64,000 nt of DNA from Halobacillus litoralis (GCF_004101865.1 NZ_CP026118.1:3303001-3367000); one strand, 5' to 3'; positions 7,488 through 17,161 are shown, counted from the first letter of the stretch. Made by a program: numbers and translations. Notes: generated by a model from the sequence alone, not told the origin.

Positions 7488-7857
7488 GGACAAAATAATA
7501 GGTACGTTGGACAGATTATCCGTGGTCCCGGACAAATTAACTGCTAGAGTGGAAAGATTAGTGGATTCCATGGACTGATTCTCCAAATCTATGGCTCAAT
7601 TCCATCTATTTTTGGACAGATTACGCAAAAGCGGAAAGCCATTACGATCGGTCAGTTGATAAACTCGACCTTTTGTCGATCCCGTAGAGGGAAGCCCTAA
7701 TCTACTTAATAGTTTTGAGTGCATTAATTATTTCAATCATGTAGATAATTTGTCCAACCTATTTATTAATCCTGTCAACCAATTACATAATCTGTCCAAA
7801 CCGCCAAATCACCCACAACAACTCTAATCATGGAAAAACCTATCAAATTCTGTCCGC
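7488..7857. repeat. Degenerate 21-bp-phased tandem repeat array with inverted right half
   Basis: A consensus GGACAnATTA followed by about 11 variable bases begins at 7488, 7509, 7530, 7551, 7572, 7593 and 7614: seven units at exactly 21 bp. Less regular units begin at 7633 and 7650. The reverse complement (TAATnTGTCC) appears around 7755, 7776, 7797 and 7855. GGACAGATTAT at 7509-7519 is the exact reverse complement of 7787-7797. The roughly 370-bp block has no open reading frame worth calling and fills the gap between the flagellar terminator and the hpf promoter. It may be a decayed inverted-repeat element or an array of protein-binding sites at two helical turns. Confidence 0.75.
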
Positions 7858-7931
7858 AATTTCCCTTATCCTCCCGCCGTTTCATCACCTTCCAACAATT
7901 ATCGACATAAATTTGACAAAATATTTAGAAA

Positions 7932-7965
7932 GTTTATGCAGGAATGCCTGTGGGTATGATAGAAT
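7932..7965 (+). promoter_or_regulatory. Overlapping sigma-B and sigma-H promoters of hpf
   Basis: Sigma-B: GTTTAT (7932-7937), 14 bases, GGGTAT (7952-7957). Sigma-H: GCAGGAATG (7938-7946), 12 bases, ATAGAAT (7959-7965), matching RnAGGAwWW and RnnGAAT. The B. subtilis orthologue yvyD is known to be transcribed by both sigma-B and sigma-H, so the two interleaved matches support each other. Confidence 0.8.
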
Positions 7966-8000
7966 ATATATCACATAAGGATGAAAGGAGGACACTTCTA

Positions 8001-8561
8001 ATGCTACAATACAACATTCGTGGTGAAAACTTGGAAGTGACGGATTCTATTAAAGAATATGTGGAGAAAAAGGTGGGCAAGCTTGAACGCTACTTCGACA
8101 CTCCCCCGTCTTCTGAGGTACACGTTAACTTAAGTGTCTATAATGATGAGCAGACAATCGAGGTCACAATCCCGATGAAGAATCTACTTCTTCGTGCTGA
8201 GGAACATAACACAGATTTATACGCTGCCATCGACCTTGTGGTAGATAAATTGGAACGTCAAATTCGTAAGCATAAAACGAAGGTGAATCGTAAGTTCCGC
8301 CAAGAGGGTGCTCCGAAATACGTCTTTGCCGAACTTGAACGTGAGGCGCAGCAGGAACAGCTCCAACAAGAAGAAAGTGATTTTGATGTAGAAATCGTAA
8401 AAACGAAACGCTTTGACTTGAAACCGATGGATAGTGAAGAAGCGGCGCTGCAAATGGATATGTTAGGCCACAACTTCTTCGTCTTTACAAATGCGAATAC
8501 TGATGAAACGAACATCGTTTATAAACGTCGTGACGGCCGTTATGGTTTGATCGAAACTTGA
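8001..8561 (+). CDS. hpf: Long-form hibernation promoting factor
   Basis: 186 residues, start at ATG 8001 behind AAAGGAGG. The N-terminal ribosome-binding domain (MLQYNIRGENLEVTDSIKEY, residues 1-100) is joined to the C-terminal dimerisation domain (residues about 125-186, RFDLKPMDSEEAALQMDML). This long form dimerises two 70S ribosomes into inactive 100S particles in stationary phase or stress. It is monocistronic, with stress/stationary promoters upstream and a terminator at 8583. Its position before secA is as in B. subtilis. Confidence 0.97.
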   Translation: MLQYNIRGENLEVTDSIKEYVEKKVGKLERYFDTPPSSEVHVNLSVYNDEQTIEVTIPMKNLLLRAEEHNTDLYAAIDLVVDKLERQIRKHKTKVNRKFRQEGAPKYVFAELEREAQQEQLQQEESDFDVEIVKTKRFDLKPMDSEEAALQMDMLGHNFFVFTNANTDETNIVYKRRDGRYGLIET

Positions 8562-8582
8562 TATTGATAGAATCATAGAGAA

Positions 8583-8615
8583 GCACTCCTGCTGTGGCAG
8601 GGGTGCTTTTTAAAT
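8583..8615 (+). terminator. hpf terminator
   Basis: AGCACTCCTG pairs with CAGGGGTGCT, followed by TTTT, shortly after the hpf stop. Confidence 0.8.
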
Positions 8616-8858
8616 GTTCACTGTCCGCCGTCCATTGTATCTCTGGACCGGTTTTGCTCTTTCCTGTTTTGATAATAACTTGGAGTGTAATCGTCTCATA
8701 ATATAAGTATCCATAAGTAGACTCTTTTTAAACAGGTTTTTGAAGTTTCACTTACAGAAAAAAGCTTTTTCAGCTTACCCGCGTCCCGAAATCACATATT
8801 CGCTCATTCGCGGCCATTTCGCAGATATAGTATAAATGAACTAACAGGAGGTGAAACG

Positions 8859-9041
8859 ATGATTTGTAAGGACTGTCATTACATTTATGAACGCTTGAAA
8901 CAGCAGGAAGAGACCATTGCTCAACTCGTGAATATCATCGGAGCGACGAACCGGCGTCTGACGGAAATGGATCAACGTCAGCTTGGTTTTGAGCATCATA
9001 TCATCAGAGAACGGCCATCCGTTTTTACCACTCCTACATAA
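8859..9041 (+). CDS. Small CxxC protein of unknown function
   Basis: 60 residues behind a near-perfect ribosome-binding site (ACAGGAGGTGAAACG then ATG). It begins MICKDCHYIYERL, with one CxxC pair and a following His that could hold metal, and continues as a probable short coiled coil (RLKQQEETIAQLVNIIGATN). Candidate -10 TATAGT/AGTATAAAT lies about 30 bp upstream. No family is recognised. It stands between hpf and secA with its own promoter, so it may be a real small gene; homologue conservation would settle this. Confidence 0.55.
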   Translation: MICKDCHYIYERLKQQEETIAQLVNIIGATNRRLTEMDQRQLGFEHHIIRERPSVFTTPT

Positions 9042-9162
9042 TTATCTCTCCTGGGCCCTCCTGCCTGTCTCCTTTATTGTCAGCCTGCTTCTCTTAGTGT
9101 TATGATAATATATGGATTACACAATTCAACCGAAGATGGAAATCAATAGAGGAGCGGTTGCA

Positions 9163-11682
9163 ATGCTTGGAACTTTAAAGAAAATATTTGGCGATGGAAA
9201 TACGCGTCAATTGAAGCGATTGGAGAAAATCGCTGATGATATCGAAGCGATGGAATCGCAAATTGAAAAATTATCTGATGAAGAGTTAAAAAATAAGACA
9301 GAAGAATTCAAAGAACGCTATCAAAAAGGCGAAGAGTTAGATGATATGTTAGTAGAAGCTTTCTCGGTCGTCCGTGAAGGCTCTAAACGTGTGTTGGAAA
9401 TGCGTCCGTTCAAAGTACAGCTGCTTGGTGCGGTTGCTTTACACGAAGGAAATATTGCCGAGATGAAAACAGGTGAAGGTAAAACCCTTGCCTCCACAAT
9501 GCCAGCATACTTGAATGCGATCACTGGTAAAGGCGTCCATATCATTACCGTGAACGATTACTTGGCAAGCCGTGACGCAACAGAAATGGGTGAACTTTTC
9601 CAATTCCTTGGACTGACGGTCGGGTTGAACTCCAACGGCATGTCCAAAGATGAGAAACGGGAAGCCTACAGTGCAGATATCACTTATGGTACGAACAATG
9701 AATTCGGGTTCGATTACCTGCGTGACAACATGGTGTTATACAAAGAACAAATGGTGCAGCGTCCCCTTCACTATGCCATCATTGATGAGGTTGACTCGAT
9801 TCTCATTGATGAAGCACGTACTCCGCTGATTATTTCTGGACAGGCTTCGAAGTCTGCGGATATGTATCAATCAGCCAATGCGTTCGTGCGTTTGCTTGAG
9901 CATGAAGAGGATTACACATATGATGAAAAAACGAAAAACGTCCAGCTTACAGAAGAGGGGATCAACAAGGCTGAGCGCTTTTTCAAAATCGAAAACCTGT
10001 TCGATCTTTCCAATGTCTCCCTCATACACCATATCAACCAGGGCTTGAAAGCTCACACGTCGATGCAGCGTGACACGGATTATGTGGTGGAAGATAATGA
10101 AGTTGTCATCGTCGACCAATTCACGGGTCGTTTGATGAAAGGTCGTCGTTATAGTGATGGACTTCACCAGGCGATTGAAGCGAAAGAAGGTCTGGAGATT
10201 CAAAATGAAAGCATGACATTGGCATCTATTACCTTCCAGAACTTGTTCCGTATGTATGACAAGCTGGCTGGTATGACAGGTACAGCGAAGACCGAGGAAG
10301 AGGAATTCCTCAATATTTATAACATGCGTGTCATCGTAATCCCGACAAACCGTGATATCGTCCGTGATGACAAAGCAGACCTTGTTTATAAGACGATGGA
10401 CGGCAAATTCAAAGCTGTTGTGGAAGATATTAAAGAGCGTTATGAAAACGGGCAGCCGGTGCTTGTCGGTACGGTAGCTGTTGAAACCTCTGAAATCATC
10501 TCGCGTTATTTGAATAAAGCAGGCGTGCCCCACAACATTTTGAACGCGAAAAATCACTTCCGTGAAGCGGAAATCATTGAAAATGCCGGACAAAAAGGTT
10601 CTGTAACCATTGCCACCAACATGGCCGGTCGTGGTACGGATATCAAACTTGGTGATGGTGTCGTAGAAGTCGGTGGACTGGCCGTGCTCGGTACAGAACG
10701 TCACGAATCACGCCGGATTGATAATCAGCTGCGTGGTCGTGCGGGTCGTCAAGGGGATCCTGGTATGTCCCAGTTCTACCTGGCGACAGATGATGAATTA
10801 ATGCGTCGTTTCGCTTCTGACAACATCCGTGGAATGATGGATCGTCTCGGCATGGATGATTCCCAGCCGATTGAAAGTAAAATGATTTCCCGTGCTGTTG
10901 AATCAGCCCAAAAACGTGTAGAAGGAAATAACTTCGATGCGCGTAAGACGATTCTTTCCTATGATGACGTACTCCGTCAGCAGCGTGAAGTCATTTACCA
11001 GCAGCGTTATGATGTATTGACTTCTGAAAATCTAAGGGAAATCATTGAAAAAATGATTGAACGTACTGTAGCGCAGAATGTTGATGTCCACACGAACGAT
11101 GATGAAGATGAAAACTGGGAGCTTGGAAGCATCGCTGAGTATATGCGTGCAAACCTGCTTCATGAAGGTGACATCACAGCAGACCACTTACAAGGAAAAG
11201 ATCCGGAAGAGATGAAGGAACTGATTCTTGAAAAAGTGAAAATGCGTTATGATGAAAAAGAAGAAGAGCTGACAGCAGAACAGATGCGTGAGTTTGAGAA
11301 AGTCATCCTGCTTCGTACAGTCGATCAGAAGTGGATGGACCACATCGATCAGATGGATCAGCTTCGTCAAGGTATCCACCTGCGGGCATATGGTCAAAAT
11401 GATCCGCTTCGTGAGTATAATTTCGAAGGTTTCCGGATGTTTGAACAGATGGTTGCGAATATCGATGAAGAAGTTTCACGTTACGTCATGAAAGCGCAAA
11501 TCCGCAACAACCTGCAACGTCAGGAAGTCGCACAAGGAGCGAAAGCTGTCTCCGGCAGTGACGGTGAAGAAAGTAAAGAAAGCAAAAGACGCACCCCTTA
11601 CGTGAAAAAGGACACCGTCGGTCGTAATGACCCATGTCCATGCGGAAGCGGGAAGAAATATAAAAATTGTCACGGGAAATAA
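9163..11682 (+). CDS. secA: Preprotein translocase ATPase SecA
   Basis: 839 residues from ATG 9163 ([17 protein letters not shown]), matching the family start; the in-frame ATG at 9112 lacks a site. Walker [12 protein letters not shown] (near residue 100), Walker [15 protein letters not shown] (near 210), motif [11 protein letters not shown] and the C-terminal zinc-binding tail [18 protein letters not shown] are all present. SecA drives secretory and membrane proteins through SecYEG using ATP. It is followed by prfB as in most Bacilli. Confidence 0.98.
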   Translation: MLGTLKKIFGDGNTRQLKRLEKIADDIEAMESQIEKLSDEELKNKTEEFKERYQKGEELDDMLVEAFSVVREGSKRVLEMRPFKVQLLGAVALHEGNIAEMKTGEGKTLASTMPAYLNAITGKGVHIITVNDYLASRDATEMGELFQFLGLTVGLNSNGMSKDEKREAYSADITYGTNNEFGFDYLRDNMVLYKEQMVQRPLHYAIIDEVDSILIDEARTPLIISGQASKSADMYQSANAFVRLLEHEEDYTYDEKTKNVQLTEEGINKAERFFKIENLFDLSNVSLIHHINQGLKAHTSMQRDTDYVVEDNEVVIVDQFTGRLMKGRRYSDGLHQAIEAKEGLEIQNESMTLASITFQNLFRMYDKLAGMTGTAKTEEEEFLNIYNMRVIVIPTNRDIVRDDKADLVYKTMDGKFKAVVEDIKERYENGQPVLVGTVAVETSEIISRYLNKAGVPHNILNAKNHFREAEIIENAGQKGSVTIATNMAGRGTDIKLGDGVVEVGGLAVLGTERHESRRIDNQLRGRAGRQGDPGMSQFYLATDDELMRRFASDNIRGMMDRLGMDDSQPIESKMISRAVESAQKRVEGNNFDARKTILSYDDVLRQQREVIYQQRYDVLTSENLREIIEKMIERTVAQNVDVHTNDDEDENWELGSIAEYMRANLLHEGDITADHLQGKDPEEMKELILEKVKMRYDEKEEELTAEQMREFEKVILLRTVDQKWMDHIDQMDQLRQGIHLRAYGQNDPLREYNFEGFRMFEQMVANIDEEVSRYVMKAQIRNNLQRQEVAQGAKAVSGSDGEESKESKRRTPYVKKDTVGRNDPCPCGSGKKYKNCHGK

Positions 11683-11749
11683 GGGGTTGAGGCACTCTCT
11701 TCAAGGAGGGTGTCTTCCCTTGTTTATAGAATAAATGGGAGTGATCAGT

Positions 11750-12854
11750 ATGGATATGGCAGAAATTCGTCATGAATTGGATAATACAGCTGAACGATTA
11801 GCGGACTTCAGGGGGTCTCTTTGACGTCGATCAAAGGAAAACCCGAATCGCTGAACTAGAAGAGCAAATGACAGAGCCGGGCTTCTGGGAAAACCAGGAC
11901 ACCGCTCAAAAGGTCATCGATGAAGTGAACGGACTCAAAGGCCTTGTCCACACGTTGGAAGCACACGAAGAAACCCACGAAAACCTTGAAGTCTCTTATG
12001 AGCTTGTCAAAGAGGAAGATGACGAGGAACTGCGTGAAGACTTAGAAAAAGATGTCCAACAGTTAACTAAAGACTTGAACCAGTTCGAATTGAACATTTT
12101 GCTTAGTGAACCCTATGACAAAAACAACGCAATCCTGGAATTGCATCCAGGAGCAGGCGGGACAGAGTCCCAGGACTGGGCAAGCATGTTATTGCGTATG
12201 TACACACGCTGGGCGGAAAAGAAAGGCTTCTCTGTCAGCACGATGGATTACCTGCCTGGTGAGGAAGCTGGTGTGAAAAGTGTCACTCTTCTCATTAAAG
12301 GTCACAATGCCTATGGCTACTTGAAAGCGGAAAAAGGCGTCCACCGTCTCGTAAGGATTTCTCCTTTTGATTCTTCCGGCCGCCGCCATACTTCTTTCGT
12401 TTCTTGTGAGATCATGCCGGAATTCAATAACGAAATTGAAATCGATGTTCGCACAGAGGACTTGAAAATTGATACCTATCGTTCCAGTGGTGCTGGTGGT
12501 CAGCACGTCAATACTACCGACTCCGCAGTACGTATCACCCACACGCCGACAAATACGGTCGTGACCTGTCAGTCAGAACGTTCTCAAATCAAAAACCGTG
12601 AACAAGCGATGAAGATGTTGAAATCAAAACTTTATCAACTTGAGATCGAGCGCCAACAAGAGCAGCTTGATGATATCCGCGGCGAACAAAAAGAAATCGG
12701 CTGGGGCAGCCAAATCCGCTCCTATGTTTTCCATCCATATGCAATGGTGAAAGACCACCGTACGAATACGGAAGTGGGAAATACACAGGGAGTCATGGAC
12801 GGAGACCTTGATAAATTCATCAATTCTTATCTTCGTTCTAAAATGGATGCCTGA
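11750..12854 (+). CDS. prfB: Peptide chain release factor 2, with programmed +1 frameshift
   Basis: 367 residues after a +1 shift. The first 24 codons from ATG 11750 end at in-frame TGA 11822-11824 in the context AGGGGGTCTCTTTGAC: an internal Shine-Dalgarno-like AGGGGG, then CTT TGA C. Slippage on CTT continues at GAC 11823. RF2 recognises UGA, so low RF2 raises frameshifting and restores its own level. The SPF anticodon-like tripeptide ([12 protein letters not shown]) and the GGQ catalytic motif ([17 protein letters not shown]) are intact. It lies 67 bp downstream of secA. Confidence 0.98.
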
Positions 12855-12860
12855 TCGACC

Positions 12861-12891
12861 GGGAGACTCTCACTCAGTGGGAGTCTTTTTG
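12861..12891 (+). terminator. prfB terminator
   Basis: GAGACTCTCAC pairs with GTGGGAGTCTTTTT shortly after the prfB stop. Confidence 0.75.
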
Positions 12892-13052
12892 GTCTGTATA
12901 TAACTTTTTCTCAAGTAAAAGCTATCACCGTACAATAACCTGTTCCTTTACCGTGTTAATACGTTATCCCGCTCTTATTTACAGGGGATAGAGCGAGTGT
13001 TATACTCCTTACGGTTTATAAGAGAACGTTCACATAGGGAGAGTAGAACAAC

Positions 13053-13928
13053 ATGATGATGATGGCAAAGAAATATCGCAGGGAACCGATGCCACCGGTC
13101 CTCAGACATACGCTTGATTATGCTTTGGTTATTTTAGGGGCATTTTTCGTGGCGATTGCATTTAATTTATTTTTATTACCCAATAATATTGCGTCCGGGG
13201 GAGTCGCAGGCGTCAGTACCATCACTAAAGGAGTATTCGGCTGGGAACCGGGAGTCGTGCAGTGGATCTTGAACATTCCTTTATTTATCATGGGCGTGGT
13301 CATTTTAGGGAAAAACTTCGGCTTCAAGTCTTTCGTAGGGACGGTGACCTTACCGCTTTTCGTCCTGTTGACGAGTGAAATGGCACCAGCGACACCTAAT
13401 CCGCTTTTAGGAGCTATTTTTGGCGGTATGGGTGTTGGGTTAGGATTGGGGATTGTTTTCCGTGGACGAGCCTCAACGGGTGGAATCGATTTAGCGGCCC
13501 AGGTGCTGCATAAGTTCAGCCACCTTCCTTTAGGAATAAGTGTAGCGCTGTTAGACGGAATGATCGTGTTGACATCAGCCATCGTTTTCTCTTTGGAAGA
13601 AGGTCTATATGCGTTGATCGGCCTCTTTGCAACGAGCAGGACGATCGACTTTGTCCAGGTCGGATTGAATACATCGAAAAATGTGATGATCATTACGGAA
13701 GATGTCAATGAAGTGCGGGAAGCGATTTTCAAACAAATCGACCGTGGTGTGACGGTGCTGAGCGGTGCTGGAGGTTATACAGACAGAGAGCGACGTGTAG
13801 TGATGTGCGTCGTCCAGCAAAATGAATTCATCAAATTGACACAAACGGTCAAAATGGTTGATCCGGGGGCTTTTGTCGTCGCAATGAACGCGACAGAGGT
13901 GCTCGGGGAAGGTTTCAAAACGAGTTAA
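13053..13928 (+). CDS. yvjA: YitT-family membrane protein (YvjA type, DUF2179)
   Basis: 291 residues. Five to six hydrophobic segments occupy residues about 20-190 (YALVILGAFFVAIAFNLFLL, PLFIMGVVILGKNFGF), followed by a cytoplasmic DUF2179 domain (NVMIITEDVNEVREAIFKQ, residues about 205-285). The family is widespread in Firmicutes, with unknown function; transport is suspected. Four consecutive ATG codons start the gene, so the exact first one is uncertain. Position between prfB and cccB matches B. subtilis yvjA. Confidence 0.85.
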   Translation: MMMMAKKYRREPMPPVLRHTLDYALVILGAFFVAIAFNLFLLPNNIASGGVAGVSTITKGVFGWEPGVVQWILNIPLFIMGVVILGKNFGFKSFVGTVTLPLFVLLTSEMAPATPNPLLGAIFGGMGVGLGLGIVFRGRASTGGIDLAAQVLHKFSHLPLGISVALLDGMIVLTSAIVFSLEEGLYALIGLFATSRTIDFVQVGLNTSKNVMIITEDVNEVREAIFKQIDRGVTVLSGAGGYTDRERRVVMCVVQQNEFIKLTQTVKMVDPGAFVVAMNATEVLGEGFKTS

Positions 13929-13979
13929 CTGGGTTATAATATTTCTATATTCTAACAAAATTCCGAGGGGGATTTCGAA

Positions 13980-14384
13980 ATGAAAAAGCTTATGGTTGCC
14001 CTATTCATGGGACTCATTCTTGTCTTAAGCGCCTGTGGGGGCGGAGGAGATGAAGAGAATGCTGATGACAACACAACAGAAGAACAAGAAGGCTCGGAAG
14101 AAAGCACAGAAGAAGGTGCAGACGAAGGATCTACAGATGGCGGTGAAGGCGAGACAGTAGATGCCCAGGCAGCTGAAGAGGTCTATCAAAGCAGTTGTGC
14201 CAGCTGCCATGGTGGAGAGCTTGGCGGTGGCTTCGGTCCATCCCTGCAAAAAGTCGGTGCAGACCATTCTGCTGATGAAATCGTAGAAATCATTCAAAAT
14301 GGTAAAGGCAGCATGCCGGCTCAAGAAAAAGTTTCTGAAGAAGATGCTCAACTTGTAGCAAGCTGGCTGGAAACGAAAAAATAA
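13980..14384 (+). CDS. cccB: Cytochrome c-551, membrane lipoprotein
   Basis: 134 residues. A lipoprotein signal peptide ends at LVLSACGG (lipobox Cys near residue 19). A low-complexity Glu/Asp/Gly/Ser linker (residues 20-60) tethers a small class I cytochrome c domain with one CASCHGG heme site and distal Met in GSMPAQEK. It carries electrons on the outer membrane face, presumably toward a caa3-type oxidase. The strongly acidic linker is consistent with a halophile. Candidate -10 TATAAT lies near 13935. Confidence 0.93.
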   Translation: MKKLMVALFMGLILVLSACGGGGDEENADDNTTEEQEGSEESTEEGADEGSTDGGEGETVDAQAAEEVYQSSCASCHGGELGGGFGPSLQKVGADHSADEIVEIIQNGKGSMPAQEKVSEEDAQLVASWLETKK

Positions 14385-14397
14385 TATACTTAACAGA

Positions 14398-14423
14398 AAC
14401 CTGGTCTTGTACCAGGTTTTTTT
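14398..14423 (+). terminator. cccB terminator
   Basis: AACCTGGT, loop CTTGT, ACCAGGTT, then a T run; located just after cccB. Confidence 0.85.
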
Positions 14424-14622
14424 ATGGTCAAATATGACTGACATATCCTTTGTGAAATTCCGGTTTCCATCAGCCATACCTATCCACTTTTAAGCAATTG
14501 AAAAAGAAATGTAATAATTTCATGTCTAAATTTATCGAATATTAATGTTATAATAGAGTTGTTTGTAAAAGAAGCTGAATAGATATTTGTATAATAATAA
14601 ATGAAATTAAGGTGATTCGCTT

Positions 14623-15309
14623 ATGATAGAGATGCAGGGAGTATATAAAACCTATCCGAATGGAGTCACGGCTCTGAACGGCCTTGATGTGACAATAGAT
14701 CAGGGAGAGTTCGTTTATGTTGTAGGACCGAGCGGGGCAGGAAAGTCCACGTTCACGAAACTGATCTACCGTGAAGAAAAACCGACGACAGGTACTGTTT
14801 TGATCAATGACATAAATACATCGACAATGAAACAGCGCAGAATACCTAAGCTTCGTCGTCAAATCGGCGTCGTTTATCAGGATTTCCGTTTGCTGCCTAC
14901 ATTGACGGTCTATGAAAACGTAGCGTTCGCATTAGAAGTGATTGAAGAACATCCCCAAAACATCAGGCGTCGTGTCATGGATGTCCTTGACCAAGTACGT
15001 TTGAAAAACAAAGCCCGCTTCTTACCGGATGAACTTTCCGGCGGGGAACAGCAGCGTGTTTCGATTGCCCGTGCCATCGTCAACCATCCAAAAGTAGTGA
15101 TTGCCGATGAGCCGACAGGTAACCTCGATCCCGACACTTCCTGGGAAATCATGCACATCCTCGATGAAATCAATTCAGGGGGCACGACGGTTTTGATGGC
15201 GACACATAGTCAGGAAATCGTAAATACGATTCGCAGACGTGTCATTGCGATTGAAGATGGCATGCTCGTTCGTGACCAGAGTAACGGTGAATACGGATAT
15301 GAATATTAG
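14623..15309 (+). CDS. ftsE: Cell division ABC ATPase FtsE, without adjacent ftsX
   Basis: 228 residues with Walker A GPSGAGKST, Q-loop YQDFRLLP, signature LSGGEQQRVSIARA and Walker B VVIADEPTGNLDP. FtsE and the membrane protein FtsX form the complex that activates peptidoglycan hydrolases such as CwlO in Bacillus. The ftsE stop is followed one base later by a strong terminator and then ctpB. The ATG at 15299, where an overlapping ftsX would begin, reads only 24 codons (MNIRKQRLSPMQRQ...). FtsX therefore has to be encoded elsewhere or is lost. The gene's sequence is otherwise intact, which argues for a living partner. Confidence 0.95.
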   Translation: MIEMQGVYKTYPNGVTALNGLDVTIDQGEFVYVVGPSGAGKSTFTKLIYREEKPTTGTVLINDINTSTMKQRRIPKLRRQIGVVYQDFRLLPTLTVYENVAFALEVIEEHPQNIRRRVMDVLDQVRLKNKARFLPDELSGGEQQRVSIARAIVNHPKVVIADEPTGNLDPDTSWEIMHILDEINSGGTTVLMATHSQEIVNTIRRRVIAIEDGMLVRDQSNGEYGYEY

Positions 15310-15350
15310 AAAACAAAGACTGTCTCCCATGCAGAGACAGTCTTTGTTTT
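15310..15350 (+). terminator. Strong terminator immediately after ftsE
   Basis: A perfect 17-bp stem (15310-15326 with 15334-15350), seven-base loop, A-rich 5' side and T-rich 3' side, so it could act on both strands. It occupies the position where ftsX normally overlaps ftsE. Confidence 0.9.
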
Positions 15351-15567
15351 ACATAATCAACGTTATTAGTTAATAACATGGGATAGGGAAGGCTCTTTCA
15401 TCCAAAAATAGGTAGATAGATGTCTGACGATGTCCTATAATGAAATGGACATGCTGTAGACTATGGAAGCATATCTATAATTCAAGAAGGATCGTACATT
15501 TACGGTGAAGGCGCTTTTTTGCTAGGATAGAGGCAATAGGGAAATCCATTATAGAAGGGTGAATGCG

Positions 15568-17067
15568 ATGAATTTGAAACCGCGTTACGTTGCGCTGCTC
15601 ATGGCGCTTGCGGTCCTGTTGGGAGCGGCAGGCTCTTACATAGGCATAGAATATTTTGCTGGTGGCGTGCAAGAAGAATCGCAATCGGACCAATACGCAG
15701 ATAAAAATGCAGAAAATTTCGGGAGCTTGTCTGAAGAGGAACAGAAAGAGTTCTTGAAAGATATGTCAGGCAATGCTGATTTGAAAAAAGTAGAACAAGC
15801 TTATAACGTCATTCAAGAGAATTACGTAGAGGAAGTAGACAAAAAGAATTTGGTTGAAGGTGCTATCCAGGGGATGCTTGATACCTTAGAAGACCCTTAC
15901 AGTGTGTATATGGATAAAGAGACGATGGAACAGTTCAACCAGTCGATTGAATCTACCTTCCAGGGGATCGGCGCCGAAGTGAGCATGGTCAATGATAAAG
16001 TGACTATCGTCGCTCCTATCAAAGGATCTCCGGCAGAAAAAGCCGGACTCAAGCCGAACGACCAGATTTTGAAAGTGGACGGTGAGAGTGTCGAAGGTCT
16101 TGATCTTTATGAAGCGGTTTTGGAAATCCGTGGGGAAAAAGGGACCGAGGTGACGTTGGAAATCGACCGGCCAGGTGTGAGCGATCCGCTGAACATCAAC
16201 ATCACCCGTGATGATATTCCTTTAGAAACGGTTTATACCGATACGAAAACGATTGATGGGAAAAAAGCAGGGATCATCGAAATCACTTCTTTCTCTGAGA
16301 AAACGTCTGATGAGTTCCATGAGGCGTTGAAAAAACTAGAGGACGATGGGATGGAAGGACTTGTCATCGATGTTCGTGGAAACCCTGGTGGTTTATTTAC
16401 AGACGTACAGGAAATTTTGAAAGAGTTCATACCGGATGATCAACCGATCGTTCAAGTGGAAGACCGCAGTGGAGAGAAATCACGTTACTTTTCTGAAACG
16501 AAAGAAAAGAAACCATATCCAATCACTGTGTTGATGGATGAAGGAAGTGCATCAGCTTCTGAAATACTGGCCGCTACCATGCAGGAAGCAGGAGGATATG
16601 ATCTTGTCGGAACGAAGAGTTTCGGTAAAGGAACAGTCCAGCAAGCGATTCCGATGGGTGACGGAAGTACAATCAAGCTGACATTGTACAAGTGGTTGAC
16701 TCCAGAAGGCAATTGGATCCATGAAAAAGGAATCCAGCCGACGGTGAAGGTGAAGCAGCCGTCCTACTTCTATACGAACCCGGTGGATATTGAAGATCCA
16801 TTCAAATATAATGATAATCATGAAAAAGTGAAAAATATCCAACAGTTGTTGAAAGGGTTAGGTCATGACCCTGGACGGACAGATGGATATTACAGTAAAG
16901 AAACCGAGGCAGCTGTCGAAGCTTTCCAAAAAGAAGCTGATATCCCTGTAACAGGGGAAGTGGATGAAGAGACAGGTGGCAAGTTGGAAGAAGCCATCAT
17001 TACTGAAGTGAGAAAAGAAGAGAATGACAGACAAATGCAAAAAGCGGTGGAGGTCTTGTTTCAATAA
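15568..17067 (+). CDS. ctpB: Carboxyl-terminal processing protease CtpB (S41 family)
   Basis: About 499 residues from ATG 15568 (site AAGGGTG); GTG 15559 is an alternative. An N-terminal membrane segment (VALLMALAVLLGAAGSYIGI) is followed by a PDZ domain (about 105-190), the S41 protease core with Ser-329, Lys-354 and Gln-358 (GSASASE and SFGKGTVQQ), and a C-terminal peptidoglycan-binding domain (about 410-475). The Ser-Lys-Gln spacing matches B. subtilis CtpB, which cleaves SpoIVFA during sporulation to activate sigma-K. The extra cell-wall domain is consistent with an extracytoplasmic enzyme. Confidence 0.93.
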   Translation: MNLKPRYVALLMALAVLLGAAGSYIGIEYFAGGVQEESQSDQYADKNAENFGSLSEEEQKEFLKDMSGNADLKKVEQAYNVIQENYVEEVDKKNLVEGAIQGMLDTLEDPYSVYMDKETMEQFNQSIESTFQGIGAEVSMVNDKVTIVAPIKGSPAEKAGLKPNDQILKVDGESVEGLDLYEAVLEIRGEKGTEVTLEIDRPGVSDPLNINITRDDIPLETVYTDTKTIDGKKAGIIEITSFSEKTSDEFHEALKKLEDDGMEGLVIDVRGNPGGLFTDVQEILKEFIPDDQPIVQVEDRSGEKSRYFSETKEKKPYPITVLMDEGSASASEILAATMQEAGGYDLVGTKSFGKGTVQQAIPMGDGSTIKLTLYKWLTPEGNWIHEKGIQPTVKVKQPSYFYTNPVDIEDPFKYNDNHEKVKNIQQLLKGLGHDPGRTDGYYSKETEAAVEAFQKEADIPVTGEVDEETGGKLEEAIITEVRKEENDRQMQKAVEVLFQ

Positions 17068-17097
17068 GCAGGAATTTGCCGGTGGATGACGAATTAT

Positions 17098-17125
17098 ATC
17101 CGTAGTCTATGACTGCGGATTTTTT
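17098..17125 (+). terminator. ctpB terminator
   Basis: ATCCGTAGT and ACTGCGGAT arms followed by TTTTTT, 30 bp after ctpB. Confidence 0.75.
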
Positions 17126-17161
17126 CGTAGCCTGTCTGTGCTATTGTTTGAAAGGAGAATC

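Noticed and set aside
7488..7857. CRISPR array
   Set aside because: Units are short, strongly degenerate, in two orientations, without unique spacers of constant size between identical repeats, and there are no cas genes.
9871..10704. 277-codon minus-strand open frame inside secA
   Set aside because: Antisense shadow of the highly conserved secA coding sequence.
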